From Bacteroidales bacterium (lineage in GTDB: Bacteria; Bacteroidota; Bacteroidia; Bacteroidales; FEN-979): DNA of 64,000 nucleotides. The position numbers were made by a program, and so were the translations under genes. The notes beneath the pieces were generated by a model. It ran no database searches and was not told the DNA's origin. It saw only the letters and a list, made by a program, of their open reading frames with translations. The stretch is taken from contig JALNWG010000005.1 of the NCBI GenBank assembly GCA_023231005.1, positions 62,001-126,000 of the forward strand, in the 5' to 3' direction. Below are positions 33,762 through 42,777 of this stretch, piece by piece (within the stretch, counting starts at the first letter, position 1; each line of letters begins with the position of its first letter).

Positions 33762-36386
33762 TTAGTCGATGGAGGAATTTATACTGAAATGGAATTGTCC
33801 TCCATTGGCTCCGGGTGATCCGGGAACTGCATCAATTCCGTACCCCCAATCCAATCCCAATAAACCAAACATAGGAAGATATACACGAACACCAACTCCG
33901 GCTGACCGGTATACATTAAAAGGGTTGAAATTTTTCCAGACCAACCAATCGTTACCGGCCTCAACAAAAGCAAGGCCAAAAATGGTTGCGCTGGGATTCA
34001 GTGAAACCGGGTAACGTAATTCTAGTGTATATTTCGTATATACAGAACCTCCAACTGAACTTGGATAACCCGGAGTAAGTGAATTATTAGAATAGCCGCG
34101 CATACCGATCAGTTCCCGGCCATCCATGTTATTATAACCAGTTAAACCATCCCCTCCCAGGTAAAACCGTTCAAATGGCGTTACTCCAAGGCTACTGTTA
34201 TAGGCTCCCAGGTAACCAAACTGAATACGGGGTGATAATACCAATTTTTCAATCATGTTAATATACCATGATCCCTTAAATTTTATCTTGTAATATTCAA
34301 CCCATTTGTAACGTTCCGAGGCATCCATCGCATCATAATCCACATTGCCTCTAAATAAGGAATAAGGTGGTGTAAGTTCCAGGTTAATCGAAATTTCCGA
34401 ACCGTTCCTGGCAAAGATCGGCGCATCTACCGAATTTCTGGAGAGAATAATTCCATAACTAAAAGAATTGTATACTCCATTACCTCCACCAAATGTGAAG
34501 ATCGAAGAATAATTATTGGTATGATAGCGATTATAATTCAAACTTTGATAAAGAGAAAAATAGTCATCTGGCCAACGTAGCTGTTGCCCCAATCCGATAG
34601 AAATTCCATCAATTTTAAAAGAGGCAAAGCCTACATCATTAGAAGCTAAACCATTGGTATACCGTGAATGAAAATAGGATAAGCTCAGGGCCAGGGGCTT
34701 GCGGCCACCTAACCAGGGTTCAGTAAAAGAAAAACTATAGCTAAAATACCCTGTACCATAAGTTTGGAACCGTAAACTTAGTTTTTGCCCATCACCCGAT
34801 GGAATGGGTCTCCAGGCTTTCGGGTTTAATACATTCCGCAGTGAAAAATTATTAAAAGAGAGACCCACGGTACCAACAATACGGCCATAACCCCATCCCC
34901 CGGAGAGTTCAATCTGGTCGGCTGAAGTTTCGGTGACATCATATCCCACATCAACAGTACCATCTTCAGGGTTAGGATTGACGTTGGGTGTCAGTTTTTC
35001 TGCATCAAAATATTTAAGTTGGGCCAATTGCCGCTGAGAACGGATCAACCGGTCGCGGCTGAATAATTGCCCGGGTCGTGTTTGTATTTCACGCAAGGCT
35101 ACATGATCATTAGTCTTGGTATTCCCTTTGATGGTCACCTTGTTCAGAATAGCCTGTTTCCCTTCTTTCATCCGTATTTCCAAATCGATCGAATCATTCT
35201 CAACTCTGGTTTCAACCGGCACAACATCAAAGAATAGATACCCGTCATCCATATATAACGACCGGATATCGGTGCCGTTTGGATTGTATGTCAAGGCCTG
35301 TTCTAATGCCTCCTGATCATATACATCTCCTTTGGTAATTTTCAGAATCCGATCCAAAAACCCTGAAGTATATTTAGTATTACCAACCCAGGTAATGTTT
35401 CTGACAAAATATTTTGGACCTTCTTCCATCCAGATGTCAATATTGATGGTATTATCACTGTTTTTCGAGATAGAATCACGTATTATCCGGGCATCACGGT
35501 AACCCAGAGAATTATATTTCCGGATCATTAATAATTTGTCTTCCTGATAATCTTCGTCGATAAATTTAGACGACTTGAATATTCGTAACCGGATGTTATC
35601 TGTAGCTTGTTTCCCTACAACGTTAACAATTTCAACCAAATCCATGTTGGCCGTGGTTTTTACTGTCTCAACAACAGTCTTATCCATGCCATTCATAGGA
35701 TTAAAGATGCTTTTTTCCTTGGTTTTCTTGAATGCCGCTTTGATCACATCAGCCCCAATCTCTTTATTGCCATGAATATTAATCGTATACACCTTTACTT
35801 TTTCATTTTTATCAATATTGATGTACATGGTCATTTCGTTGGTAGATGTAGTATCTTTTTTCAATACGACATTAACCTCGGCATTGAGATATCCTTTGTC
35901 ATTATAAAATTTCCGGATGATGTTTTTGGTCTTTATGATAAGGTTATCGGTAATATAATCCCCTTTGACCAAGCGTATTTTTTGACGGATATCATCGGCA
36001 TCAGATTTTTTGATACCATTAAACTGAAATTTCGATAAACGGGGTCGTTCCTGGAGGTAAAGATCCAAAAAAACCTGGTTATCAATAACTTTTGTTACAC
36101 TGATTCGGATATCTTCGAAAAGCCCCTGTTCCCAAAGTTTTCGTATAGCCTGTGAAATTTTATCCCCATTGGGTATTTTTATTTTATCACCAACAGTTAA
36201 CCCCGACAACATGATCAAAACATTTCCATCAAGGTATTTGACCCCACTTACGGTGATTCCCCCAACGTAGTAATCTTTGGGATTATTATAGTCGGTTACA
36301 TTTATTTCACCAAGGCTTATCTGGGCTTGTAACGATGGTATGATAACCAAAGAAAAGAGTATAAATGTTAGTGTATGAAGTCTCAT
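33762..36386 (-). CDS. bamA: Outer membrane protein assembly factor BamA
   Basis: BamA folds and inserts beta-barrel proteins into the outer membrane. The 874-residue protein has a signal peptide (core LTFILFSLVIIP), five POTRA repeats in roughly residues 35-460 (for example VSGVKYLDGNVLIMLSGL and VTIKGNTKTNDHVALREI) and a C-terminal Omp85 barrel with the family loop GDGLTGYNNMDGRELIGMRGYSN. The protein ends in FHFSINSSID, and in the middle shows the GWGYGRIVGTVGLSFNNFS strand. Two Skp genes follow. Confidence 0.94.
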   Translation of the reverse strand: MRLHTLTFILFSLVIIPSLQAQISLGEINVTDYNNPKDYYVGGITVSGVKYLDGNVLIMLSGLTVGDKIKIPNGDKISQAIRKLWEQGLFEDIRISVTKVIDNQVFLDLYLQERPRLSKFQFNGIKKSDADDIRQKIRLVKGDYITDNLIIKTKNIIRKFYNDKGYLNAEVNVVLKKDTTSTNEMTMYINIDKNEKVKVYTINIHGNKEIGADVIKAAFKKTKEKSIFNPMNGMDKTVVETVKTTANMDLVEIVNVVGKQATDNIRLRIFKSSKFIDEDYQEDKLLMIRKYNSLGYRDARIIRDSISKNSDNTINIDIWMEEGPKYFVRNITWVGNTKYTSGFLDRILKITKGDVYDQEALEQALTYNPNGTDIRSLYMDDGYLFFDVVPVETRVENDSIDLEIRMKEGKQAILNKVTIKGNTKTNDHVALREIQTRPGQLFSRDRLIRSQRQLAQLKYFDAEKLTPNVNPNPEDGTVDVGYDVTETSADQIELSGGWGYGRIVGTVGLSFNNFSLRNVLNPKAWRPIPSGDGQKLSLRFQTYGTGYFSYSFSFTEPWLGGRKPLALSLSYFHSRYTNGLASNDVGFASFKIDGISIGLGQQLRWPDDYFSLYQSLNYNRYHTNNYSSIFTFGGGNGVYNSFSYGIILSRNSVDAPIFARNGSEISINLELTPPYSLFRGNVDYDAMDASERYKWVEYYKIKFKGSWYINMIEKLVLSPRIQFGYLGAYNSSLGVTPFERFYLGGDGLTGYNNMDGRELIGMRGYSNNSLTPGYPSSVGGSVYTKYTLELRYPVSLNPSATIFGLAFVEAGNDWLVWKNFNPFNVYRSAGVGVRVYLPMFGLLGLDWGYGIDAVPGSPGANGGQFHFSINSSID

Positions 36387-36393
36387 CCGGGGA

Positions 36394-37158
36394 TTATTTT
36401 CTAATTTTTCCTTCTAAAGCATTGATTTGTTCACTGGTGAGACCAAACCTTCGTTCCCTCTGTTGGTAACTATAGATTGCCTGGGAAAAATCATCTTTCC
36501 CAAAGTCAGGCCAAAGGGTTTGGGTATAATATAATTCTGTATAGGCAATTTGCCATAATAAAAAGTTGCTGACCCGGTATTCCCCACTGGTTCTGATCAG
36601 CAATTCCGGATCAGGTATGCCGGCAGTGGACAAACAAGCGGCAAAGGTTGAAATATCAATTTGATCGGCCTTTAATACACCAGACTCAATTTTTCGGGCA
36701 ATTGTCCGGGCCACCTCCACCAATTCCCAACGGGCACTATAACTCAAGGCTAAGATCAGGTTCAGCCCGGTATTTCCGGAAGTCTCCTCCATACCCCTGG
36801 CAAGTTCCTGGTAACTTTTGGATGGTAAACTTTTCAGATCTCCAATGGCAGTCAGGCGGATGTTATTATTCATCAGTGTGGGCATTTCACCATGGATCGA
36901 TTTCACCAGAATTTGCATAAGTGCATCAATCTCATATTTTGGCCGGTTCCAGTTCTCAGTAGAAAAAGCGTACAAGGTCAGATATTTAACCCCCAATTCC
37001 GCTGCTGCTTCAACCGTATTCCTAACAGCATCTACCCCTTTTTCGTGACCAAAGGTTCTTGCAAAACCTTGCTTTTTCGCCCATCGTCCATTCCCATCCA
37101 TAATTACAGCAACATGAACCGGAATTTTATTTTTATCAATTGGATACTGATCTTTCAT
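36394..37158 (-). CDS. uppS: Isoprenyl transferase (undecaprenyl diphosphate synthase)
   Basis: UppS extends farnesyl diphosphate with isopentenyl units in cis to C55, the lipid carrier for peptidoglycan and O-antigen. The 254-residue cytoplasmic protein shows the conserved blocks VAVIMDGNGRWAKKQG (catalytic Asp), GHEKGVDAVRNTVE, YLTLYAFSTENWNRP, LALSYSARWELVE and PDPELLIRTSGEYRVSNFLLWQ. It ends 7 bases before bamA and starts 16 bases after porG. Confidence 0.95.
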   Translation of the reverse strand: MKDQYPIDKNKIPVHVAVIMDGNGRWAKKQGFARTFGHEKGVDAVRNTVEAAAELGVKYLTLYAFSTENWNRPKYEIDALMQILVKSIHGEMPTLMNNNIRLTAIGDLKSLPSKSYQELARGMEETSGNTGLNLILALSYSARWELVEVARTIARKIESGVLKADQIDISTFAACLSTAGIPDPELLIRTSGEYRVSNFLLWQIAYTELYYTQTLWPDFGKDDFSQAIYSYQQRERRFGLTSEQINALEGKIRK

Positions 37159-37174
37159 CGTATTGAGGGGTGAT

Positions 37175-37972
37175 TCAATGATTCAAATCCCTGCATCTCT
37201 TTGAAGAAAGCAGGTTAAATTTATAAGTGACCGAAACTCCAAAAAAGGCAAACCAATCCATATTTTTTGCATTTCCCCTTTGCATCCCGGGTTGATGGTT
37301 CCGGGTAGGGTCAGACATGTTCCCTTCAAGATCCTCGACCGGAATTGCTGGCCCATCGAGATAATAAGTTGTACTTGCATCATCAAGGTAATCGGTAAAT
37401 GTTTTGTGCATTTCCCAAAAAACCTGTAATCCCAAACTGCGGGCAATGCTAATCTTAGCGCCCAAACCAAAGGGGATAGAAAAACTATATCCCCCATAAG
37501 GCTGACGCCCCTCATAGCCGATATTTTGCCCTTCGGTACCCATCGACCGTAAGGAGATTCCATTGGAAACCGGATCAAAAAAGAAACATGAAAATCCAGC
37601 GTAAATATACGGCGTTATTCTATTCCGGTAACTGCCGGTGAAATATGGGAAAAAATTAAACTCCACTACAGCAGAAATATCGGTAACCGGACTAGAAAAT
37701 GCAAGATCTCTTCCGGTTAAAAAATTGGTTGATGTAGAATTACCTTTGACTGTTCCCCGGTAACCGCTTAGTTTTACAGCCCAACGTGTATCAATATTAT
37801 ACCGCACCAAAATTCCATAGGCAAGCTGTGTATTGAGGAAATGCTTCCCGGGATTCAAATCACCCAGGTAATAAGATCCTCCACAAAACGGCCCCACCTC
37901 CAAATCCTGAGCCTCCCCGGAAATAGTGAAAAAGAGTAACAGGAATACCGATATTTCTTTAATTCTTTTCAA
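37175..37972 (-). CDS. porG: PorG-like outer membrane barrel protein (DUF6089 type), T9SS component candidate
   Basis: The protein begins with MKRIKEISVFLLLFFTISGEAQ if the TTG at 37970-37972 is used, which gives a clean signal peptide; the frame extends seven codons to another TTG at 37993. There is no ATG in the region. The rest (265 residues in all) is an eight-strand-type barrel with DLEVGPFCGGSYYLGDLNPGKH near the start, a feature of the DUF6089/PorG family, and TPYIYAGFSCFFFDP in the middle. PorG in Porphyromonas gingivalis associates with the PorK/PorN ring of the type IX secretion system, and there too it lies beside uppS, bamA and two ompH genes. The assignment is by family resemblance plus gene order. 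Confidence 0.75.
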   Translation of the reverse strand: MKRIKEISVFLLLFFTISGEAQDLEVGPFCGGSYYLGDLNPGKHFLNTQLAYGILVRYNIDTRWAVKLSGYRGTVKGNSTSTNFLTGRDLAFSSPVTDISAVVEFNFFPYFTGSYRNRITPYIYAGFSCFFFDPVSNGISLRSMGTEGQNIGYEGRQPYGGYSFSIPFGLGAKISIARSLGLQVFWEMHKTFTDYLDDASTTYYLDGPAIPVEDLEGNMSDPTRNHQPGMQRGNAKNMDWFAFFGVSVTYKFNLLSSKRCRDLNH

Positions 37973-38040
37973 CAACAATAGATAACGTGTCAATCGTTAT
38001 TTTATTTGAATTTTGAATAGTTTTCTGGAAATAATTGAAT

Positions 38041-38919
38041 TCAATTCCGGTTATCTAATCCCCAATTCAGTTTTTCACGAATCGTCTGGAAAAAATTTTT
38101 CTCATTTAACCGCAATAAGTGGATTTTAAATTCCGCCTTCCGAATGATCAGTTCAACGGAATTATCCACCTTCTCAGTTCGGGAATCAAGGCTCACTAAA
38201 TAATTATTTCCTTTCCCTCCTACCTGGATCCTGATCTCACAATCGTCACGGATAACAATGGGCCGTACTGTTAAATTGTGACTGGCAATCGGCGTTATCA
38301 GGAAATTCTCTGCATCCGGAGTGATAATCGGTCCCGTACAACTCAGCGAATAGGCAGTTGACCCGGTTGGCGTTGCCACAATAAGACCATCGGCCCAGTA
38401 TGAATTTAAAAATTCTCCATTTATCCAGGTTTTAATAGTCAGCATCGACATCACATTCGGTTTATATACTGTAACATCGTTAAGGGCCCAGAGATTAGTA
38501 CCAAAAAGATGTTGTGGAGAAACCAATTGCAATAAGGTCCGCTTTTCTAATGTATACAAACCTTTTTCAATTGCATCAAGGGCTGGAAGAATTTGATCTT
38601 TGGAAATACTGGATAAGAACCCCAGACGCCCCAGGTTGATTCCGATAACAGGAATTTCTGAATCCCCAACCAAGCTTACGGCATCCAGAATCGTTCCATC
38701 TCCACCGATTGAAAATAAAAAGTCAATCTTTTCAGGGAGACCACGCTCCATATCAAATAATTGTGGAACATAGTTGAAACTAATCTTGTCCAGCAAACTT
38801 TCATATAATGAACGGAACATGATAAGGTTCCCGTCAACCTGTTGTAACCTCCCGACCAATTCCTGTATTTTTGGAACAACCGTATCGGCTACATGCTTGC
38901 CAAAAAGGGCGACTCTCAT
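38041..38919 (-). CDS. nadK: NAD kinase
   Basis: NadK phosphorylates NAD to NADP. The 292-residue protein from ATG 38917-38919 contains the GGDGT motif (FSIGGDGTILDAV), GINLGRLGFLSSI, the NE/D-like region LNDVTVYKPNVMS and DGLIVATPTGSTAYSLSCTG. The frame extends two codons upstream to a TTG, which was not used. A TATCTTTG box lies 31 bases before the start, so it may have its own promoter inside the operon. Confidence 0.94.
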   Translation of the reverse strand: MRVALFGKHVADTVVPKIQELVGRLQQVDGNLIMFRSLYESLLDKISFNYVPQLFDMERGLPEKIDFLFSIGGDGTILDAVSLVGDSEIPVIGINLGRLGFLSSISKDQILPALDAIEKGLYTLEKRTLLQLVSPQHLFGTNLWALNDVTVYKPNVMSMLTIKTWINGEFLNSYWADGLIVATPTGSTAYSLSCTGPIITPDAENFLITPIASHNLTVRPIVIRDDCEIRIQVGGKGNNYLVSLDSRTEKVDNSVELIIRKAEFKIHLLRLNEKNFFQTIREKLNWGLDNRN

Positions 38920-38949
38920 GGTCAATGCTTATTTCATGAAATCCGGCAA

Positions 38950-38957
38950 CAAAGATA
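38950..38957 (-). promoter_or_regulatory. -7 box (TATCTTTG) ahead of nadK
   Basis: A perfect TAnnTTTG on the minus strand in the 63-base gap between the TamA-like gene and nadK; no TTTG at the right distance. Likely an internal promoter for nadK-porG-uppS-bamA-skp-skp. Confidence 0.45.
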
Positions 38958-38988
38958 CTTGATTTTTTCTATTCTCAGATGTGAATGG

Positions 38989-40443
38989 CTATATCGGCGC
39001 TATAAAATGAAGGTAAAACCCAGGTCGGCCCATGGCGTTTACCGAGAACTCCATGCGAATAACAATGTCATAATACGTTGTAAAATCCAAACCCGATCCG
39101 AAACCAGCCAATAGCTGATTCTGAAGGGTATTTCCGTAATCCGCATGGGTTCTTTGATTGCTACTTCCGTAATTATAAACGTATCCCAGATCCATATACA
39201 GATTCAAATACAAGGCCAACGGGAGGGTATTGAATTTTGAGGAATGGATGAACTTTAGTTTACAAACCCGAGAGGGAAATAATGCAAATTTCAAATTGTT
39301 CTTCAGCAACGCAAAATGTTGTCCATCAATTACAAAATATTCATAACCCCGAACCATATCCCGTCCATACCCTAAACCTTGTGCTAAAAAATAGGGCTGT
39401 TCCTGTTCAATGCTTCCTTTTCCGGTGAATCCACTTGCGAAATACCATCTTTTAGAGAGTTGCCAATATTTACGGAGATTAATTTTCAGATACCCGTTAT
39501 GAGTGAACGAATAAGGCACCGAAAAATTTAACTCGGCATCAAAATAATAACCTGTCAGAGGATAGTAGTGAATATCACGATGGTCATCCTTATACAGGTA
39601 ATTAAAAGAAAAAAAATTCTGAAAATTCGAATTGGACAAGGAAAAACCGGGAATCGCAAGGACACGATCGGCAAAATAATAGGAATAATAGGAACATCGC
39701 AGCGTATGTAGCGCATAAATATTCGGACGAACACGCAGCTCCAGGTAACCACACCTTAGCTGTTTCAAATAACTTGATGCATCTTTTTCAAAAACGGGTT
39801 GATTTTCAATGGTTGTTACCGGAACCTCATGATTCAGGTCAACCTCAGCCCCAAATCCCAACCCGACTGTCTGTTTTTCGTTAACATAAGGAACGGTATA
39901 ATTAAAACCGAATTTCTTATTGAACCCAAAATGTGTTAAAATCTTCAATGTTTCATTACGCCCGCGTACGTTGAAAAAAGTAAAATCAACACCATAAGTC
40001 AACCGACTGAAATCCCTGGTTTCCCACCAAACATTGATATTCCTGTCTCCGATTTCAAAATATGGGATCGGCCAGATATACCATCTCTCAATCACAGTAA
40101 TATGGATATCCAACACCACCGTACCTGGAATTCTAACAGTATCAAAGGTTACAAAATTAAACAACCGGGTATTAAAAACATTCTCCTTTCCGGTTACTAA
40201 AAAAGTTGGTAATGCACTACTTAGTACTGTATCTCCTTCATGAAATTTCAACTCCCGGGTGATTATTTTTCGGCGGGTTAATTTATTCCCGTTGATCTCT
40301 ATTTTCCCAATAACCAGATAGGGGCTTTTTTCTCTCAAAAGGGTATCTGGCTCATTGCCGGCCGAGATAGACTTCGCCATAAGGAAGAGTAACAACAGCA
40401 GCGTCAACTGACGGAACCTTTGCAGTGAAAATAAATGAAACAT
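38989..40443 (-). CDS. BamA/TamA-family outer membrane protein, small (one POTRA plus barrel)
   Basis: The 484-residue protein has a signal peptide (core LTLLLLLFLMAKSISA) and one POTRA-like domain (~35-115, IGKIEINGNKLTRRKIITREL). A C-terminal Omp85-type barrel follows, with GLGYGRDMVRGYEYFVIDGQHF, which matches the conserved lid-lock motif region of BamA/TamA proteins, and it ends in FYLHFIAPI. It is much shorter than BamA and is probably an outer membrane insertase or surface-lipoprotein-type relative; the substrate is unknown. It follows the CBS gene by 3 bases. Confidence 0.83.
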   Translation of the reverse strand: MFHLFSLQRFRQLTLLLLLFLMAKSISAGNEPDTLLREKSPYLVIGKIEINGNKLTRRKIITRELKFHEGDTVLSSALPTFLVTGKENVFNTRLFNFVTFDTVRIPGTVVLDIHITVIERWYIWPIPYFEIGDRNINVWWETRDFSRLTYGVDFTFFNVRGRNETLKILTHFGFNKKFGFNYTVPYVNEKQTVGLGFGAEVDLNHEVPVTTIENQPVFEKDASSYLKQLRCGYLELRVRPNIYALHTLRCSYYSYYFADRVLAIPGFSLSNSNFQNFFSFNYLYKDDHRDIHYYPLTGYYFDAELNFSVPYSFTHNGYLKINLRKYWQLSKRWYFASGFTGKGSIEQEQPYFLAQGLGYGRDMVRGYEYFVIDGQHFALLKNNLKFALFPSRVCKLKFIHSSKFNTLPLALYLNLYMDLGYVYNYGSSNQRTHADYGNTLQNQLLAGFGSGLDFTTYYDIVIRMEFSVNAMGRPGFYLHFIAPI

Positions 40444-40446
40444 GGG

Positions 40447-41112
40447 TTAAATGCTCAGATAGTTCATCAGTGCGTCATATCGATCCTGAATTCCCTCATG
40501 ATAAGAATCTTCGTTTGTCCATGAAGCCTTGACCAGATAATTATAACGAAAAAAAGTCTGAAGTACAGGTCCGATATCAACCCGATTAAGTTTTAAAATC
40601 ACTTCAATTTTAGTCGAATCCGAAAATGTATGAACGCTCAAGTTAAGGATTTTTGCATTGTTCGATTCAACAATGCTTGCAATTTCAACCAAATCGTAAT
40701 CATTGTCATTCAAATCAAGAATAATGATCCCCCCAGGTTGATCGGTTGACATCATCTCTGCAAGATGGTTTATCAGAGAAGATAATGTGATCGAACCAAC
40801 ATACTGCTCTTTGTCATTGATCACGGGCAACAGGGTCAAATTCAAGGTAGAAAACAGTTTCAAAACTTCAAAAATATGTTGATGTTCTCTAACTCCTGCC
40901 CTGGCCAACGTGGGTTTTGTGGCAAGGATAATGGCTCCCGGATCAGGAAGAGCCAAAATTTCCAGATCTGAGATTAACCCAACAAAAACAGCCTCATCAA
41001 CTATTGGGAGGTGTGAAATCTGTAACTCCTCCATCTGGTTTAGGGCAAAAATACCCGTGTCGGTCGGACGCAAGGGAATGATATTTTCGGTGATTAATTG
41101 TCTAGCGGTCAT
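40447..41112 (-). CDS. CBS-domain-pair protein
   Basis: This 221-residue cytoplasmic protein consists of two CBS motifs in the first ~125 residues (TDTGIFALNQMEELQISHLPIVDEAVFVGLIS and VGSITLSSLINHLAEMM). An ACT-like C-terminal segment with IILDLNDNDYDLVEIASIVESNNAKILNLSVH follows. CBS pairs bind adenine nucleotides and usually regulate a partner; the partner here is not evident. Placement between rsgA and the envelope genes is the only contextual clue. It overlaps rsgA by 11 bases and ends 3 bases before the TamA-like gene. Confidence 0.8.
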   Translation of the reverse strand: MTARQLITENIIPLRPTDTGIFALNQMEELQISHLPIVDEAVFVGLISDLEILALPDPGAIILATKPTLARAGVREHQHIFEVLKLFSTLNLTLLPVINDKEQYVGSITLSSLINHLAEMMSTDQPGGIIILDLNDNDYDLVEIASIVESNNAKILNLSVHTFSDSTKIEVILKLNRVDIGPVLQTFFRYNYLVKASWTNEDSYHEGIQDRYDALMNYLSI

Positions 41113-42010
41113 TCAGAATGCTAAGATATGAATTATAACGTAAGTGGCTGATTTCCCCAGAGTCAAGTCCTGATTTTACCGCGCATCCCGGTTCATGGGT
41201 ATGCGTACAGTTTTTATACTGACAATACGGAAGCAATCGGTCCATCTCAGGAAAACAACGTGGAATTTCTTCTTTTTCAAAATCAATAAGCCCGAACTCT
41301 TTGATCCCCGGCGTATCAACAATGTATCCCCCTCCCGAAATTTCATACATCTCGGCAAAAGTAGTAGTATGCATACCTTTTTGGTGTATTTCAGAAAGCA
41401 TTCCGGTTTTTGTCTTTAAATCTGGATCAATTGCATTGATCAAAGCAGATTTCCCAGCGCCCGAATGACCCGAAAATAAATTCATCCTACCTTGTAATTG
41501 CTTTTTCAGCGGCTCAAGGCCATCTCCATATAAGGCAGAAACAGCATAACAAGGATACCCAGCTGCTTCATAAATCTGTTTAAGATGCGCCATTGATTGA
41601 TTCTCTTCCTCTTTATGAAGATCAAGTTTGTTAAAGATAATGCTTGCTGGGATGTAATATCCTTCCGCTGTAACCAGGAACCGGTCAATGAATCCATTGG
41701 ATGTTCTTGGATGGGTAATTGTTACGATAACATAAGCATGGTCAAGGTTGGCCGCGATGATATGGGAAACTTTTGATAATTTGGTAGCTTTCCTGATAAT
41801 ATAATTTTCCCGTTCCCGGATTTGAGTAATCATTCCATGACTATCGGAAGGCAACAGCACAACCTCCACATAATCCCCAATGGCAACCGGATTGGTGTGT
41901 TTTATATCCCTCATTCGGAATTGACCTTTAAGTTTGCAATCTACCCTTGTACCATCCCTAAGACGCACTGTTGTCCAGCTTCCCGTCGATTTTACCACCG
42001 TTCCTTCCAA
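41102..42010 (-). CDS. rsgA: Ribosome small-subunit-dependent GTPase A
   Basis: RsgA is a circularly permuted GTPase that helps late maturation of the 30S subunit. The 302-residue protein has the N-terminal OB fold (EGTVVKSTGSWTTVRL), the G4-like NKLD near residue 125, the P-loop GHSGAGKSALIN near 163, the DTPGIKEFG switch and a zinc finger made by CQYKNCTHTHEPGC. The start is a TTG at 42008-42010, which begins exactly at the family N-terminus; no ATG lies upstream in frame. It is the first gene of the nine-gene minus-strand operon. Confidence 0.94.
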   Translation of the reverse strand: MEGTVVKSTGSWTTVRLRDGTRVDCKLKGQFRMRDIKHTNPVAIGDYVEVVLLPSDSHGMITQIRERENYIIRKATKLSKVSHIIAANLDHAYVIVTITHPRTSNGFIDRFLVTAEGYYIPASIIFNKLDLHKEEENQSMAHLKQIYEAAGYPCYAVSALYGDGLEPLKKQLQGRMNLFSGHSGAGKSALINAIDPDLKTKTGMLSEIHQKGMHTTTFAEMYEISGGGYIVDTPGIKEFGLIDFEKEEIPRCFPEMDRLLPYCQYKNCTHTHEPGCAVKSGLDSGEISHLRYNSYLSILNDR

Positions 42011-42039
42011 CCAAGAAAAATTAAAACAGTAAGATTTTT

Positions 42040-42070
42040 TTTGTAAAAGTATTAAAATTAATTACATTTG
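42040..42070 (+). promoter_or_regulatory. Bacteroidota consensus promoter of the PrsW-like gene
   Basis: TTTG (42040-42043), a 19-base spacer and TACATTTG (42063-42070): a full match to TTTG-N19-TAnnTTTG, 30 bases before the ATG. It lies in the 89-base gap with the divergent rsgA. Confidence 0.72.
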
Positions 42071-42099
42071 ATAATTCATTCATTAATCCCATACTGCTC

Positions 42100-42777
42100 A
42101 TGCGACCCATTGCCTTTATCACCTTAGTTTTTGCACCAGCAATTGCCTTGGGCATGTATATCTATTTTTCAAAACGAAATGATAAAGCCTTTTCCCAGTT
42201 GCTGATGACAAGTTATTTAGCTGGAGCAGCCGGGATTACGGTTTTAATCCTTGCTGAAGGGATCTCCCTGATGCTGGGATTAAACGATCTGAGGAGTTTA
42301 AAACGTATCCTTTTTTTCTCTTTTATCACCATTGGCGGAAGTTCTGAGTTAGGGAAATTTATTTTTTTTCGGTATTATATTGTTCCAAAAAATGTTCTCA
42401 ATAAACCCATCCATGGAATCACATTTTCAATAATGGTCTCACTGGGCTTCTCAACACTTGCTTTGATTCTGTTCATGGTCAATCCCTTTAAAGTTCAGGA
42501 ATTATTCCCCTTCACTTTATATTCCTTTGTAATAGTCCCTGCCAATATGATGTTTGCCGTCATTATGGGATTTTTTGTAGGTATGGCAAAATTTATGAAG
42601 ACGCGTTTCGTATTTTCCCTCACCGGATTATTAGTTACCGCTATTTTTCATGGGATCTTTAACTTCTGCATTTTGACAAGCGATTTTAAGCTCCTTAGTC
42701 TTTTCTCCTTTGGTTTTATGGTCATTGTTCTTACTCTTGGTTTAAAAGCTGCTTATTCGGAAGGAGACCCACTATAG
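42100..42777 (+). CDS. PrsW-like multi-pass membrane protein with degenerate protease motifs
   Basis: This 225-residue protein has about seven membrane segments. Its layout follows PrsW-family intramembrane proteases: SELGKFIFF aligns with the EExxK motif (the first Glu is Ser), SLGFSTLAL aligns with the GFxxxEN motif (Glu and Asn lost), and VPANMMFAVIMGFFVGMA aligns with the PxHxxF motif (His replaced by Asn). IFHGIFNF keeps the final HxxxN. Three of the four motifs are damaged, so proteolysis is doubtful and it may be a pseudoprotease. PrsW itself cleaves anti-sigma factors. The 3' end overlaps dprA by 6 bases. Confidence 0.65.
   Translation: MRPIAFITLVFAPAIALGMYIYFSKRNDKAFSQLLMTSYLAGAAGITVLILAEGISLMLGLNDLRSLKRILFFSFITIGGSSELGKFIFFRYYIVPKNVLNKPIHGITFSIMVSLGFSTLALILFMVNPFKVQELFPFTLYSFVIVPANMMFAVIMGFFVGMAKFMKTRFVFSLTGLLVTAIFHGIFNFCILTSDFKLLSLFSFGFMVIVLTLGLKAAYSEGDPL

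Noticed and set aside
37973..37993. Upstream TTG as the PorG start
   Set aside because: The TTG at 37970-37972 directly begins a normal basic-hydrophobic signal peptide, while the upstream one adds a short lead before it; the choice is not certain.
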